Assembly: GCA_902783435.1 (NCBI GenBank)
Contig: CACZQV010000001.1
Span: forward strand, 1-18,010
Length of the DNA stretch: 18,010 nt
DNA from: an uncultured Erysipelotrichaceae bacterium
GTDB taxonomy: Bacteria; Bacillota_I; Bacilli_A; RF39; UBA660
Direction of reading: 5' to 3'
Below, one piece after another: positions 1 through 6,108 of this stretch. How positions within the stretch are numbered: the stretch's first letter is position 1; each line of letters starts with the position of its first letter. The translations under genes and the position numbers were made by a program. The notes under the pieces were generated by a model. That model worked only from the letters and a program-made list of their open reading frames with translations. It ran no database searches and was not told where the DNA came from.

Positions 1-1
1 A

Positions 2-100
2 ATGTATAAAACAGGATTAACTGCAGATCAACTACCTACAAGTACATCTACATATAAATTTACTTTTAGTGTAACATATATGCAAGCAGATAATAATGCT
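2..100 (+). repeat. Diverged direct repeat, copy 1 (paralogous module)
   Basis: Copy 1 matches 1456-1554 codon for codon without gaps. By hand count about 77 of 99 bases are identical, and most differences are third-position or clustered substitutions. This marks gene duplication rather than a mobile element. Confidence 0.8.
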
Positions 101-916
101 ACACCAGTTAGATATCAAGCATATACTTTAGGAGAAATAGTATATTTTGATCCAGTAACTGATAATCCATGCAATAGTGATACATTCAGTTTAACTAATA
201 TTAATAATGGAACAAGTACATGTTATAAATGGAGAGTAATGACACCAATAGATAATGATACAAATTCATCAATTAAATTACAATTGGATCATAACCTAGT
301 AAATAAAACTAGATGGTCTACACAAAGTACATCAAGTACAGGTCCAGATAAAGTATTAAGTGAATTAGCAACAGCTACTTCTACTTGGACTAAATTACCA
401 TTATTAAATTATACATATGATACTACTTTAGCTTCTCCTAATGACTATGGAGTATTAACATGTACTGACGGAACATGTACAATAACTGGTAAAGATACAC
501 CTATAGCTACAAATATGAGAGTAAGATTAATTACAGGTGAAGAAATGCGAGATATAACTAGAACTGAAGTACCGACTCTTAATTGGACTTTAGCTACATC
601 ATCTGCTGCATCATATTACTTTTTCTCTGAATACGATTATGAATTAGGAACACATCATAGTGGTTCAGGTAATGAAAATCTAGCTTGGTTACTTGAAAAT
701 GTATCAAGTTATAAGTCAGGTGCGACTAATAATGTATATGGAGATAATACATGTGGTTATTGGAGTTTATCTCCATCATTTGATAGTTCAGCATATGTAT
801 GGGAAGTTAATATTGAAGGTTATTATTCAAATGTAGATGTTGATCGTGAACCAACAGCTCAATATACTTATGGAGCTAGACCATTTATAGAAATACCAAA
901 AAGTTATTTAGGATAA
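2..916 (+). CDS. C-terminal part of a secreted/surface protein with a DUF6273-like C-terminal domain (5' truncated)
   Basis: The reading frame is open to the left edge, so the true start lies upstream; the ATG at 2 is internal. The first 33 codons match an internal stretch of the next gene (its residues 161-193; 27 of 33 residues identical). By analogy the missing part should hold a membrane anchor and a beta-sandwich module. From about residue 40 the sequence diverges into a Cys-containing domain (Cys57, Cys74, Cys154, Cys159, Cys251). It ends in a Gly-Tyr-Trp-Ser-Leu-Ser-Pro motif (251-258) and Gly-Ala-Arg-Pro-Phe-Ile (291-296). This pattern resembles the DUF6273/C-type-lectin-like ends of many gut Firmicutes and phage surface proteins. 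Family resemblance is from memory, and the ligand is unknown. A hairpin terminator overlaps the stop codon. Confidence 0.7.
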   Translation: MYKTGLTADQLPTSTSTYKFTFSVTYMQADNNATPVRYQAYTLGEIVYFDPVTDNPCNSDTFSLTNINNGTSTCYKWRVMTPIDNDTNSSIKLQLDHNLVNKTRWSTQSTSSTGPDKVLSELATATSTWTKLPLLNYTYDTTLASPNDYGVLTCTDGTCTITGKDTPIATNMRVRLITGEEMRDITRTEVPTLNWTLATSSAASYYFFSEYDYELGTHHSGSGNENLAWLLENVSSYKSGATNNVYGDNTCGYWSLSPSFDSSAYVWEVNIEGYYSNVDVDREPTAQYTYGARPFIEIPKSYLG

Positions 917-940
917 AAAGGACTTTATAAAAGTCTTTTT
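915..940 (+). terminator. Rho-independent terminator after the truncated surface gene
   Basis: The stem pairs 915-926 with 930-940, including one G-U pair, around a 3-base loop. It ends in a run of T at 936-940 and overlaps the TAA stop at 914-916. The symmetrical A/T tracts would let it work in both directions. Confidence 0.75.
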
Positions 941-943
941 ATT

Positions 944-952
944 TGCTATACT
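944..952 (+). promoter_or_regulatory. Extended -10 promoter for the 976 gene
   Basis: TGCTATACT is an extended -10 (TGn plus 5 of 6 TATAAT bases) 24 bases before the start codon. No good -35 is visible, because that position falls inside the preceding terminator. The ribosome binding site AGGAGAG follows at 963-969. Confidence 0.55.
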
Positions 953-975
953 AAATAATAGTAGGAGAGTAGCTT

Positions 976-2166
976 ATGAGAAAGAATTATCGTAAAAGAA
1001 AATTCAATCGTAAAAGAAAAAGTACTTATAAAGTATTCTTTTTAGTTGTAGTAGCTATGACTCTAGGTTTTGCTGCAATAAATACAACACTACAATTAAT
1101 TGGTACTTTAAATATTTCAAGAACAACATGGAATATCCATTTTGAAAATGCAACAAAAACAGGAGGAGTAAATGCAACAACAGAAGTAAAACTAAAAGAT
1201 GGTGATAACACTACAGTAGAGTATCAAGTAAACTTAAAAAATCCAGGAGAATATTATGAATTTACAGTAGATGCTAAAAACGATGGTACAATAGATGCTA
1301 TGGTTACAGGAATAAGTAACAAAGTATATGAAAATAGTGTAGAAATAACAAAACCAGATTACCTAGATTTTATAGTTAGTTATGGTGATGGAACTGCAAT
1401 AGAAAATAATCATTTACTAGCAAGTACAAAATCTGAAACATATAAAGTAAAAGTAATGTATAAAGATAATTTAACAGCAGATCAACTACCAACAAGTACA
1501 AAAAGTCTTAAATTCACTTTCTCAGTAACATATATGCAAGCAGATGAAAATGCTGAATCTACAATTATATTTGATAATCAAAATGCAACAACACCAGGTA
1601 CTACTACAACAAAAGTAAAATATAATCAATCACTTCAAAATATTACAGTTCCTACTAAAACAGGTTCTACTTTTAAGGGATATGCTGATACACAAAATGC
1701 TTATGAATTAAACACAAGCGTATATAATCTACCAAGTAGTGATAGAGATAAAAGAATTGGTTTCTATGAGAAAGGTAGATATCAACCTACTAATAATAAT
1801 GGATGGGCATTAATTACAAATGGTGATAAAAACACTCATATAAATGGTAGATTTAGAACAACATCTAATATTACAGCTTTAGATTTTAATGATATATTAC
1901 TAGATGAAAGTATGTATACAATAACAGAATTTAATGGAGAGTATACTGTATATGTAGATTTTGATGTAACAGAAGCAATGGTTAGTAAACGAACATATAA
2001 CTATGATACAGATTATAGATTTATAGATGTAACTCTAGAAAGTAATAGTCAAGTTACAGTTGATTACATGATAAGAAATGGTAAAAAATATTATGATTCT
2101 ACAGGAAATGGTCTAATTAATTATGATTTATTAACTAATACAAAACTATATGCTATGTGGCAATAA
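976..2166 (+). CDS. Membrane-anchored surface protein with TasA/camelysin-like N-terminal module and a split InlB B-repeat
   Basis: A 396-residue surface protein. The ATG at 976 follows AGGAGAG with a 6-base spacer. Residues 1-17 are strongly basic and 18-37 form a single hydrophobic anchor or signal segment. Residues 45-190 look like a beta-rich extracellular module, resembling the TasA/camelysin type seen in biofilm-matrix proteins; this is inference from pattern, not alignment. Residues 196-238 read like the first half of a Listeria-Bacteroides (InlB B, Flg_new) repeat, with Phe-Lys-Gly-Tyr at 233-236. Residues 368-395 read like its second half, ending in the typical Lys-Leu-Tyr-Ala-Met-Trp. 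About 130 residues of unknown type separate the halves. Such repeats normally sit in wall-associated or adhesive proteins. No LPXTG motif is present, so attachment is presumably by the N-terminal segment. The module at 161-193 is shared with the upstream neighbour. Confidence 0.7.
   Translation: MRKNYRKRKFNRKRKSTYKVFFLVVVAMTLGFAAINTTLQLIGTLNISRTTWNIHFENATKTGGVNATTEVKLKDGDNTTVEYQVNLKNPGEYYEFTVDAKNDGTIDAMVTGISNKVYENSVEITKPDYLDFIVSYGDGTAIENNHLLASTKSETYKVKVMYKDNLTADQLPTSTKSLKFTFSVTYMQADENAESTIIFDNQNATTPGTTTTKVKYNQSLQNITVPTKTGSTFKGYADTQNAYELNTSVYNLPSSDRDKRIGFYEKGRYQPTNNNGWALITNGDKNTHINGRFRTTSNITALDFNDILLDESMYTITEFNGEYTVYVDFDVTEAMVSKRTYNYDTDYRFIDVTLESNSQVTVDYMIRNGKKYYDSTGNGLINYDLLTNTKLYAMWQ
1456..1554 (+). 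repeat. Diverged direct repeat, copy 2 (paralogous module)
   Basis: Partner of 2-100. It encodes the last strands of the shared N-terminal module. Immediately after it the two genes switch to unrelated C-terminal domains. Confidence 0.8.
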
Positions 2167-2187
2167 GGCTTTATTAAAAGCCTTATT
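2162..2187 (+). terminator. Hairpin terminator after the 976 gene
   Basis: A perfect 11-bp stem (2162-2172 with 2177-2187) with a 4-base loop overlaps the stop codon. The following U-tract is poor, so termination may be partial. Confidence 0.55.
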
Positions 2188-2200
2188 AAGTCCCTAAAAC

Positions 2201-2229
2201 TTTACTTTTTTAAGAAAATATGGTATAAT
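2201..2229 (+). promoter_or_regulatory. Sigma-A-type promoter for the 2256 gene
   Basis: The -35 is TTTACT (2201-2206), followed by a 17-base spacer and a perfect -10 TATAAT (2224-2229). TGG directly precedes the -10, making it an extended -10. The start codon is 26 bases downstream. Confidence 0.75.
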
Positions 2230-2255
2230 ATGTCCACATATGAGGGGTGAATAAT

Positions 2256-2924
2256 ATGAATTTTATGAAGAAAAGAAAAGAATTAAAAGATACTTATACA
2301 GATGAGAAAATTATTATTGAAGAAAAACCTGTAGATAAGAAATATAAAAGAACTAAAATGATTATTAATATATTTTTTATAGTTATATTAATAATTATTG
2401 CAATGATTTCAATAGATATAGTACGTGTAGCTAAATATGATAAACGTCCATTATTCGCAATTAATACAAAAACTTATAAAGATGGTGGAACTAAAGAATA
2501 TATTGGTTTAGGATACAAAGTAATTGATTATTACCAATTACAAGGTAGACGTGATATTGAAATAGGTACATGGAATTTGAAATATAATAATAATCCAGTA
2601 ACAATCCAAGATATAGATTTAGCTATAGAATTAAATAATGATGAAGAAAAAACGTATACAAGTTACTATAAAAAGTTTGTAAGAGTTATTACTACATTAA
2701 AAAGCATAGATAAGAAAAATAAAAAATTAGTATTAGGTTATACTGATGAAGATGGAAAATATTCAGTAGATATAGTATGTAATTTAGTAGATGAACAAAT
2801 GAACATAGATAAGTTTGAAAAAGATAAACAAATTACAATTATAGGTACATTCAAAAATTATAAAACTAAAACTAATAAAACAAATAGAAAAGTTTATATA
2901 AAAGATTGTATTGCTGAACAATAA
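2256..2924 (+). CDS. Single-pass membrane protein of unknown function with OB-like C-terminal half
   Basis: A 222-residue protein. I chose ATG 2256 because GAGGGG (2242-2247) lies 8 bases upstream. The in-frame GTG at 2247 would overlap that ribosome binding site. Residues 1-35 are charged and cytoplasmic, and 36-56 are one very hydrophobic helix. The rest should be outside the cell. Residues 64-110 form a conserved-looking block with Gly-Leu-Gly-Tyr-Lys-Val-Ile-Asp-Tyr and Gly-Arg-Arg-Asp. I recall this block from uncharacterised Firmicutes membrane proteins but cannot name a family. Residues 140-220 have alternating hydrophobic strands and a late Cys, in the style of tRNA_anti-like OB folds; that is inference. 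It has its own promoter. No terminator directly follows, so readthrough into the small-RNA region is possible. Confidence 0.75.
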   Translation: MNFMKKRKELKDTYTDEKIIIEEKPVDKKYKRTKMIINIFFIVILIIIAMISIDIVRVAKYDKRPLFAINTKTYKDGGTKEYIGLGYKVIDYYQLQGRRDIEIGTWNLKYNNNPVTIQDIDLAIELNNDEEKTYTSYYKKFVRVITTLKSIDKKNKKLVLGYTDEDGKYSVDIVCNLVDEQMNIDKFEKDKQITIIGTFKNYKTKTNKTNRKVYIKDCIAEQ

Positions 2925-2939
2925 AATATTTGATATAAT
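2911..2939 (+). promoter_or_regulatory. Promoter for the plus-strand small RNA
   Basis: TTGCTG (2911-2916) lies 17 bases before a perfect TATAAT (2934-2939), which is preceded by TGA (extended -10). The predicted start is near 2946, just past the stop codon of the 2256 gene. There is no ribosome-binding site and start codon downstream, which points to a non-coding RNA. Confidence 0.65.
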
Positions 2940-2961
2940 GAATACATCAAGGAAACTTGAA

Positions 2962-3008
2962 TAAAATAAAAAAGGGAATACTTAACTTTCACACGTTGAG
3001 TACTTCCC
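2962..3008 (-). terminator. Minus-strand terminator of the small hydrophobic peptide transcript
   Basis: Read on the minus strand, 3008-2974 folds with GGGAA pairing TTCCC, a one-base bulge, then further pairing with G-U. It is followed by T6 and more T-rich sequence (complement of 2973-2962). The same hairpin is present, but not followed by a U-tract, in the plus-strand RNA. Confidence 0.6.
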
Positions 3009-3021
3009 AAGTTAATTTGGT

Positions 3022-3060
3022 TAGTACTTAATCTAGTGGTAGATTGAGTACTATTTTTTT
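3022..3060 (+). terminator. Strong terminator of the plus-strand small RNA
   Basis: A 14-bp stem (3022-3035 with 3040-3053, one G-U) closed by a 4-base loop is followed by T7 at 3054-3060. The U-tract lies in the last codons of the opposite-strand peptide gene. Confidence 0.75.
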
Positions 3061-3140
3061 ATGCATAGAATCAATAATGAGACTATTAATAAAATGATAA
3101 TTATTATGAGAAATGAGATTAATAAATCTTTCTTTTTCAT
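3051..3140 (-). CDS. 29-residue hydrophobic membrane peptide, candidate type I toxin
   Basis: On the minus strand an ATG (3140-3138) follows a perfect AGGAGG (3156-3151) at 10 bases. The frame runs 29 codons to TAG (3053-3051). The peptide has a basic start (Met-Lys-Lys-Lys-Asp), an unbroken run of about 22 Leu/Ile/Val/Ser/Phe residues with one Cys (Cys26), and ends in Lys-Lys. This composition and size are typical of pore-forming type I toxins such as the TxpA/Fst-type peptides, but I see no specific sequence match. It has its own extended -10 promoter upstream and a terminator downstream. A hairpin covers part of its ribosome-binding site. It faces a convergent small RNA. It could instead be a harmless small membrane protein. 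Confidence 0.65.
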   Translation of the reverse strand: MKKKDLLISFLIIIIILLIVSLLILCIKK

Positions 3141-3150
3141 AAATATCAAG

Positions 3151-3168
3151 CCTCCTTTCGCAAGAAAG
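3151..3168 (-). promoter_or_regulatory. Shine-Dalgarno and SD-occluding hairpin of the peptide mRNA
   Basis: On the minus strand CTTTC (3168-3164) pairs with GAAAG (3159-3155) over a TTGC loop. The second arm overlaps the 5' half of AAAGGAGG, so folding would limit ribosome access. Confidence 0.5.
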
Positions 3169-3170
3169 TT

Positions 3171-3197
3171 GGCAAGTACTCAACAATTAAGTATTCC
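3171..3197 (-). repeat. 5'-UTR hairpin sharing the arms of the 2974-3008 hairpin
   Basis: On the minus strand GGAATACTTAA (3197-3187) and GTTGAGTACTT (3184-3174) form an imperfect hairpin at the very 5' end of the predicted mRNA. Each arm is also exactly complementary to an 11-base stretch in the 3' terminator hairpin of the same transcript. A 5'-3' long-range pairing is therefore possible. Confidence 0.55.
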
Positions 3198-3204
3198 TAC
3201 TTAA

Positions 3205-3213
3205 ATTATATCA
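3205..3213 (-). promoter_or_regulatory. Minus-strand extended -10 promoter for the hydrophobic peptide
   Basis: TGATATAAT on the minus strand (3213-3205) predicts a start near 3198, about 58 bases before the start codon. The -35 region is weak; the best match is TTGTGC at a 19-base spacing. Confidence 0.55.
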
Positions 3214-3264
3214 TGTGTATAATATTAGTGCACAATAAATTTAAGAGTTATAATATTGATTTTA

Positions 3265-3335
3265 TGTTATAATTAAAATGTAAACTTTCACGTGCAGCAA
3301 CTGAAAGTTGGTATAAAGAATGTAGTGTTTATAAT
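3265..3335 (+). promoter_or_regulatory. Tandem promoters and dyad upstream of the XRE regulator
   Basis: Two promoter-like signals precede the regulator. One is an extended -10 TGTTATAAT (3265-3273). The other is TTGGTA (3308-3313), a 16-base spacer and TATAAT (3330-3335). Between them lies a perfect 8-bp inverted repeat, AACTTTCA (3283-3290) with TGAAAGTT (3302-3309), overlapping the second -35. This position would suit autoregulation by the HTH protein; the operator role is inference. Confidence 0.5.
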
Positions 3336-3366
3336 ATACTTATCTCACGAAAGGAGGATTTGTCTA

Positions 3367-4281
3367 ATGAAATTTGCAGACAATCTAAAAAGAATTAGAA
3401 AATCTAAAAAAATATCACAAGAAGAACTTGCAGAACGTGTTGGAGTATCACGCCAAAGTGTATCTAAATGGGAAACTAGTGAAGCATACCCTGAAATGAA
3501 TAATATACTAGAATTATGTAAGATCTTTAAGTGTAATATAGGTGAACTAGTAAATGATAAAATGATTGACTTAGATTCATTAGGCGAAGATGTGAAGATG
3601 AGTGTAGTTAAATTAAAAAAAGAAAAACAAAAACAAGTAAAGGTAATAAGTAATATTATTAGTGTAATAGCTAAAATAACTTCTATTGTATTAAGAGTAG
3701 TATTTGGATTCTTAGTAGTAGGTATGGTATTACTTCCAATAGGATTAAAACATATTGATGTTAAGGATGGACATCTAGTAGCTAAAGATAAAACTATTAA
3801 AATAGTAGAAGTAGGTAAATCTACAGAAATTAGAGTAGGAGAACATACAGTAATAGGTAATTTTGATGATAAAGATATAGAAAATATTACTCCAGCTCTA
3901 GAACACTTTGGAGTACCTGCTACTATAGGATTATTAGAAGGTGGATTATTATTTATAGGAGCATTAATAATTGTATTAATTAATGCCTTAAAACACTTAG
4001 AAAAACTATTTGCAAATATTAAAGATGGAGATACTCCATTTACTATGGATAATGTAGATCATATTAAGAAAATGTCTTATTTAATGATAGCTTGTATTAT
4101 CTTAGCTTCTATTGGAGAATTATTACTTAATATACCTTTAAAAAATGAAGTAAATATTGAATTTAACATGATGAACATCGTAGAAATATTATTCCTTTAC
4201 TCAATGAGTTTAATATTCGAATATGGATATGAAATTCAAAAAGATTCTAAAGGAATTATGTACGAAGAAGAATCTAAATAA
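3367..4281 (+). CDS. XRE-family transcriptional regulator with membrane-bound DUF2975-like domain
   Basis: A 304-residue protein starting at ATG 3367, 9 bases after a strong AGGAGG (3352-3357). The frame extends upstream to 3292, but that part lacks a ribosome site and runs through the promoter. Residues 5-62 are a canonical XRE helix-turn-helix (Ile-Ser-Gln-Glu-Glu-Leu-Ala-Glu, then Ser-Arg-Gln-Ser-Val-Ser-Lys-Trp-Glu). A charged linker (70-92) leads to hydrophobic segments at about 94-126, 183-207, 236-257 and 270-287. Residues 214-290, with the Gly-Asp-Thr-Pro-Phe-Thr block at 221-226, fit DUF2975. The protein would bind DNA while tethered to the membrane, and its segment 130-180 probably faces outside. 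It likely represses its own promoter or the adjacent small-peptide locus. Target and signal are unknown. Confidence 0.8.
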   Translation: MKFADNLKRIRKSKKISQEELAERVGVSRQSVSKWETSEAYPEMNNILELCKIFKCNIGELVNDKMIDLDSLGEDVKMSVVKLKKEKQKQVKVISNIISVIAKITSIVLRVVFGFLVVGMVLLPIGLKHIDVKDGHLVAKDKTIKIVEVGKSTEIRVGEHTVIGNFDDKDIENITPALEHFGVPATIGLLEGGLLFIGALIIVLINALKHLEKLFANIKDGDTPFTMDNVDHIKKMSYLMIACIILASIGELLLNIPLKNEVNIEFNMMNIVEILFLYSMSLIFEYGYEIQKDSKGIMYEEESK

Positions 4282-4287
4282 AAGATT

Positions 4288-4315
4288 AAAAGAAGATTTA
4301 AAATCTTCTTTTTTT
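4288..4315 (+). terminator. Rho-independent terminator after the XRE regulator
   Basis: AAAAGAAGAT pairs with ATCTTCTTTT around a short A/T loop, followed by a T-run to 4315. It separates the regulator from the gat operon. Confidence 0.8.
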
Positions 4316-4316
4316 A

Positions 4317-4325
4317 TGTTATAAT
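4317..4325 (+). promoter_or_regulatory. Extended -10 promoter of the gatCAB operon
   Basis: TGTTATAAT is a perfect extended -10. Its -35 position falls in the preceding terminator and is weak. AGGAAGGAG (4337-4345) then gives the gatC ribosome site. Confidence 0.65.
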
Positions 4326-4352
4326 AAATTAGCTATAGGAAGGAGTGTTTCT

Positions 4353-4661
4353 ATGGAAGAAATGCTATCAAGAGAAGAGGTATTACATGTAGCTGATTTA
4401 GCTAGAATTTCTTTAACTGAAGAAGAAATTGCAAAATACCAAAAAGAATTAAAAGAATTATTAAACGATGTTGAAAAGATTAATGAAGTAAAAGGGTATG
4501 ATGATGATATCCTAATTGCTTGTTGGGAAGAAAATACTGAACTACGTAAGGATGTATCAGGTACTATGTTAGATCCTAAAGAAGTAGTTAATAATGCCCC
4601 AAGACATAGTGGTAATTACATTGAAGTACCAGTAGTAATTGCAGAAAGTGAAGGTGCTTAA
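4353..4661 (+). CDS. gatC: Asp-tRNA(Asn)/Glu-tRNA(Gln) amidotransferase subunit C
   Basis: A 102-residue subunit, the usual length for GatC. It stabilises the GatA-GatB complex that converts misacylated Glu-tRNA(Gln), and in some species Asp-tRNA(Asn), to the correct amide in the cytoplasm. The typical N-terminal helix motif (Val-Ala-Asp-Leu-Ala-Arg-Ile-Ser-Leu-Thr-Glu-Glu-Glu, residues 12-24) is present. So is the late region Leu-Arg-Lys-Asp-Val (69-73) followed by an Asn-Ala-Pro motif. The start at 4353 has AGGAAGGAG at a 7-base spacing. It is the first gene of the operon, and gatA begins one base after its stop codon. High confidence by sequence and context. Confidence 0.95.
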   Translation: MEEMLSREEVLHVADLARISLTEEEIAKYQKELKELLNDVEKINEVKGYDDDILIACWEENTELRKDVSGTMLDPKEVVNNAPRHSGNYIEVPVVIAESEGA

Positions 4662-4662
4662 T

Positions 4663-6108
4663 ATGTATTTAGATAAAAGTATTAAAGAGATTAATGAATT
4701 ATTAAAGAATAAGACTATTAAACCAATAGACTTAGTAGAAGAAGCTTTTCAAAACATCGAAAATAATAAAGAATTAAATGCCTATATTACATTAAATAAA
4801 GAAGAAGCAATTAAAAGAGCTAAAGAATTAGAAAATAAGGAAGTTGATAACTTATTATTTGGACTTCCTATTGCTGTTAAAGATAATATTGTAACAAAAG
4901 GATTAAGAACTACATGTGCATCTCATATATTAGATAATTTTATTCCAATTTATGATGCTACAGTAGTAGAAAAGATTAATTCTTGTAATATGATTATTAT
5001 TGGTAAAACTAATATGGATGAGTTTGCTATGGGGTCTTCATCTAGAACTAGTTATTTTGGAGCTCCTAAAAATCCTTGGAATACTAATAAAATATCAGGA
5101 GGATCAAGTGGAGGAAGTGCTACTACAATCGCAGCTCGTGACTTACCATTTGCCCTAGGTAGTGATACAGGAGGAAGTATTAGACAACCTGCTGCATATA
5201 CTGGAATAGTAGGTATGAAACCAACATATGGTAGAATTTCAAGATTTGGATTAGTTGCTTTCGCATCAAGCCTAGACCAAATAGGTCCAATGACTACTAA
5301 TGTTTATAATAATGCACTACTTTTAAATGCACTTGTTGGAAAAGACAAAAGAGACTTAACTTCTGTTAATAAAGAAGTAGAAGACTTCACAAGACTAATT
5401 GGTGAAGACATTAAAGGTATGAAAATAGCTGTACCTAATTACTTTATGAGTGATATTGTTTCTCAATCAATCATTTCTAAAGTAAAAGATACAATTAAAA
5501 TATTAGAAGATAATGGAGCAACAGTAGACTATGTAGATGTTAAATACTTAGAAAATGCAGTTACTCTATATCAAGTAATAGCTATGGGAGAAGCAAGTTC
5601 AAACTTAGCTAGATTTGATGGTATTAGATATGGATATTCTTATGAAAATCCAGAAAATATAGAAGATGTTTACTTAAAAACTAGAGCAACTGGTTTTGGT
5701 GAAGAAGTAAAAAGAAGAATTATGGTAGGAAGTTATTTACTAAGTGGAGAAAATGCTAAGATTTATTACAATAAAGCATTATCAATAAGAGAAGATATGA
5801 GAAAAGCTTTAAAAGATGTATTTGAAAACTATGATTTAATTATAGGTCCAACTACAACTACAACAGCATACAATCTAGATGATCCAATGGATGATCCTAG
5901 AAAATCATTTATGGATGATGTCTTAGTAATTCCAGTTAATATGGCAGGACTTCCAGGACTTAACTTACCAATTGGATTCGATGAAAACAAAATGCCTATT
6001 GGTATGCAAATAATAGGTAATTCTTTTGAAGAAGCTAAGATCTATAAATTAGCTAGTTACTTAGAAAAAGAATTAAACTTAGATTTAACACCAGGAGGTG
6101 AGAAATAA
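4663..6108 (+). CDS. gatA: Asp-tRNA(Asn)/Glu-tRNA(Gln) amidotransferase subunit A (glutaminase)
   Basis: A 481-residue amidase-signature enzyme that releases ammonia from glutamine and passes it to GatB. The Ser-cisSer-Lys triad is intact: Lys73 (Ala-Val-Lys-Asp-Asn), cis-Ser148 (Gly-Gly-Ser-Ser-Gly-Gly-Ser) and nucleophile Ser172 (Gly-Ser-Asp-Thr-Gly-Gly-Ser). Their spacing equals that of the known Staphylococcus aureus GatA residues 79, 154 and 178, shifted by six. I chose ATG 4663, which follows AAGGTG (4651-4656) inside the end of gatC. An in-frame TTG at 4639 would overlap gatC and lacks support. The pair is translationally coupled. The stop codon overlaps the gatB start by one base (TAATG). 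Confidence 0.96.
   Translation: MYLDKSIKEINELLKNKTIKPIDLVEEAFQNIENNKELNAYITLNKEEAIKRAKELENKEVDNLLFGLPIAVKDNIVTKGLRTTCASHILDNFIPIYDATVVEKINSCNMIIIGKTNMDEFAMGSSSRTSYFGAPKNPWNTNKISGGSSGGSATTIAARDLPFALGSDTGGSIRQPAAYTGIVGMKPTYGRISRFGLVAFASSLDQIGPMTTNVYNNALLLNALVGKDKRDLTSVNKEVEDFTRLIGEDIKGMKIAVPNYFMSDIVSQSIISKVKDTIKILEDNGATVDYVDVKYLENAVTLYQVIAMGEASSNLARFDGIRYGYSYENPENIEDVYLKTRATGFGEEVKRRIMVGSYLLSGENAKIYYNKALSIREDMRKALKDVFENYDLIIGPTTTTTAYNLDDPMDDPRKSFMDDVLVIPVNMAGLPGLNLPIGFDENKMPIGMQIIGNSFEEAKIYKLASYLEKELNLDLTPGGEK

Larger units (their letters stand above)
2946..3060 (+). ncRNA. Predicted antisense small RNA (type I antitoxin-like)
   Basis: This is a predicted ~115-nt RNA. Its 5' end would form a 5-bp hairpin with a GAAA tetraloop (2947-2960). 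An A-rich linker follows, then a bulged stem-loop at 2974-3008 and a strong terminator hairpin at 3022-3053 with T7 at 3054-3060. It has its own extended -10 promoter. The peptide gene on the other strand ends at 3051, and its transcript should run on to about 2965. The two RNAs would therefore be complementary over roughly 90-100 nt at the 3' ends. Convergent 3' overlap is the known layout of Bacillus subtilis txpA/ratA and bsrG/SR4. The RNA itself is inferred from signals only. Confidence 0.55.

Noticed and set aside
1026..1211. Minus-strand open frame inside the 976 gene.
   Set aside because: No ribosome site or promoter, and the plus-strand frame encodes a recognisable anchored protein.
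3292..3366. Upstream extension of the XRE regulator (25 more codons).
   Set aside because: It runs through the promoter and has no ribosome site, while ATG 3367 has a strong AGGAGG and begins directly at the HTH domain.
3281..3366. Riboswitch or second small RNA before the regulator.
   Set aside because: Only one 8-bp dyad with no terminator or known aptamer pattern; better explained as operator or leader hairpin.
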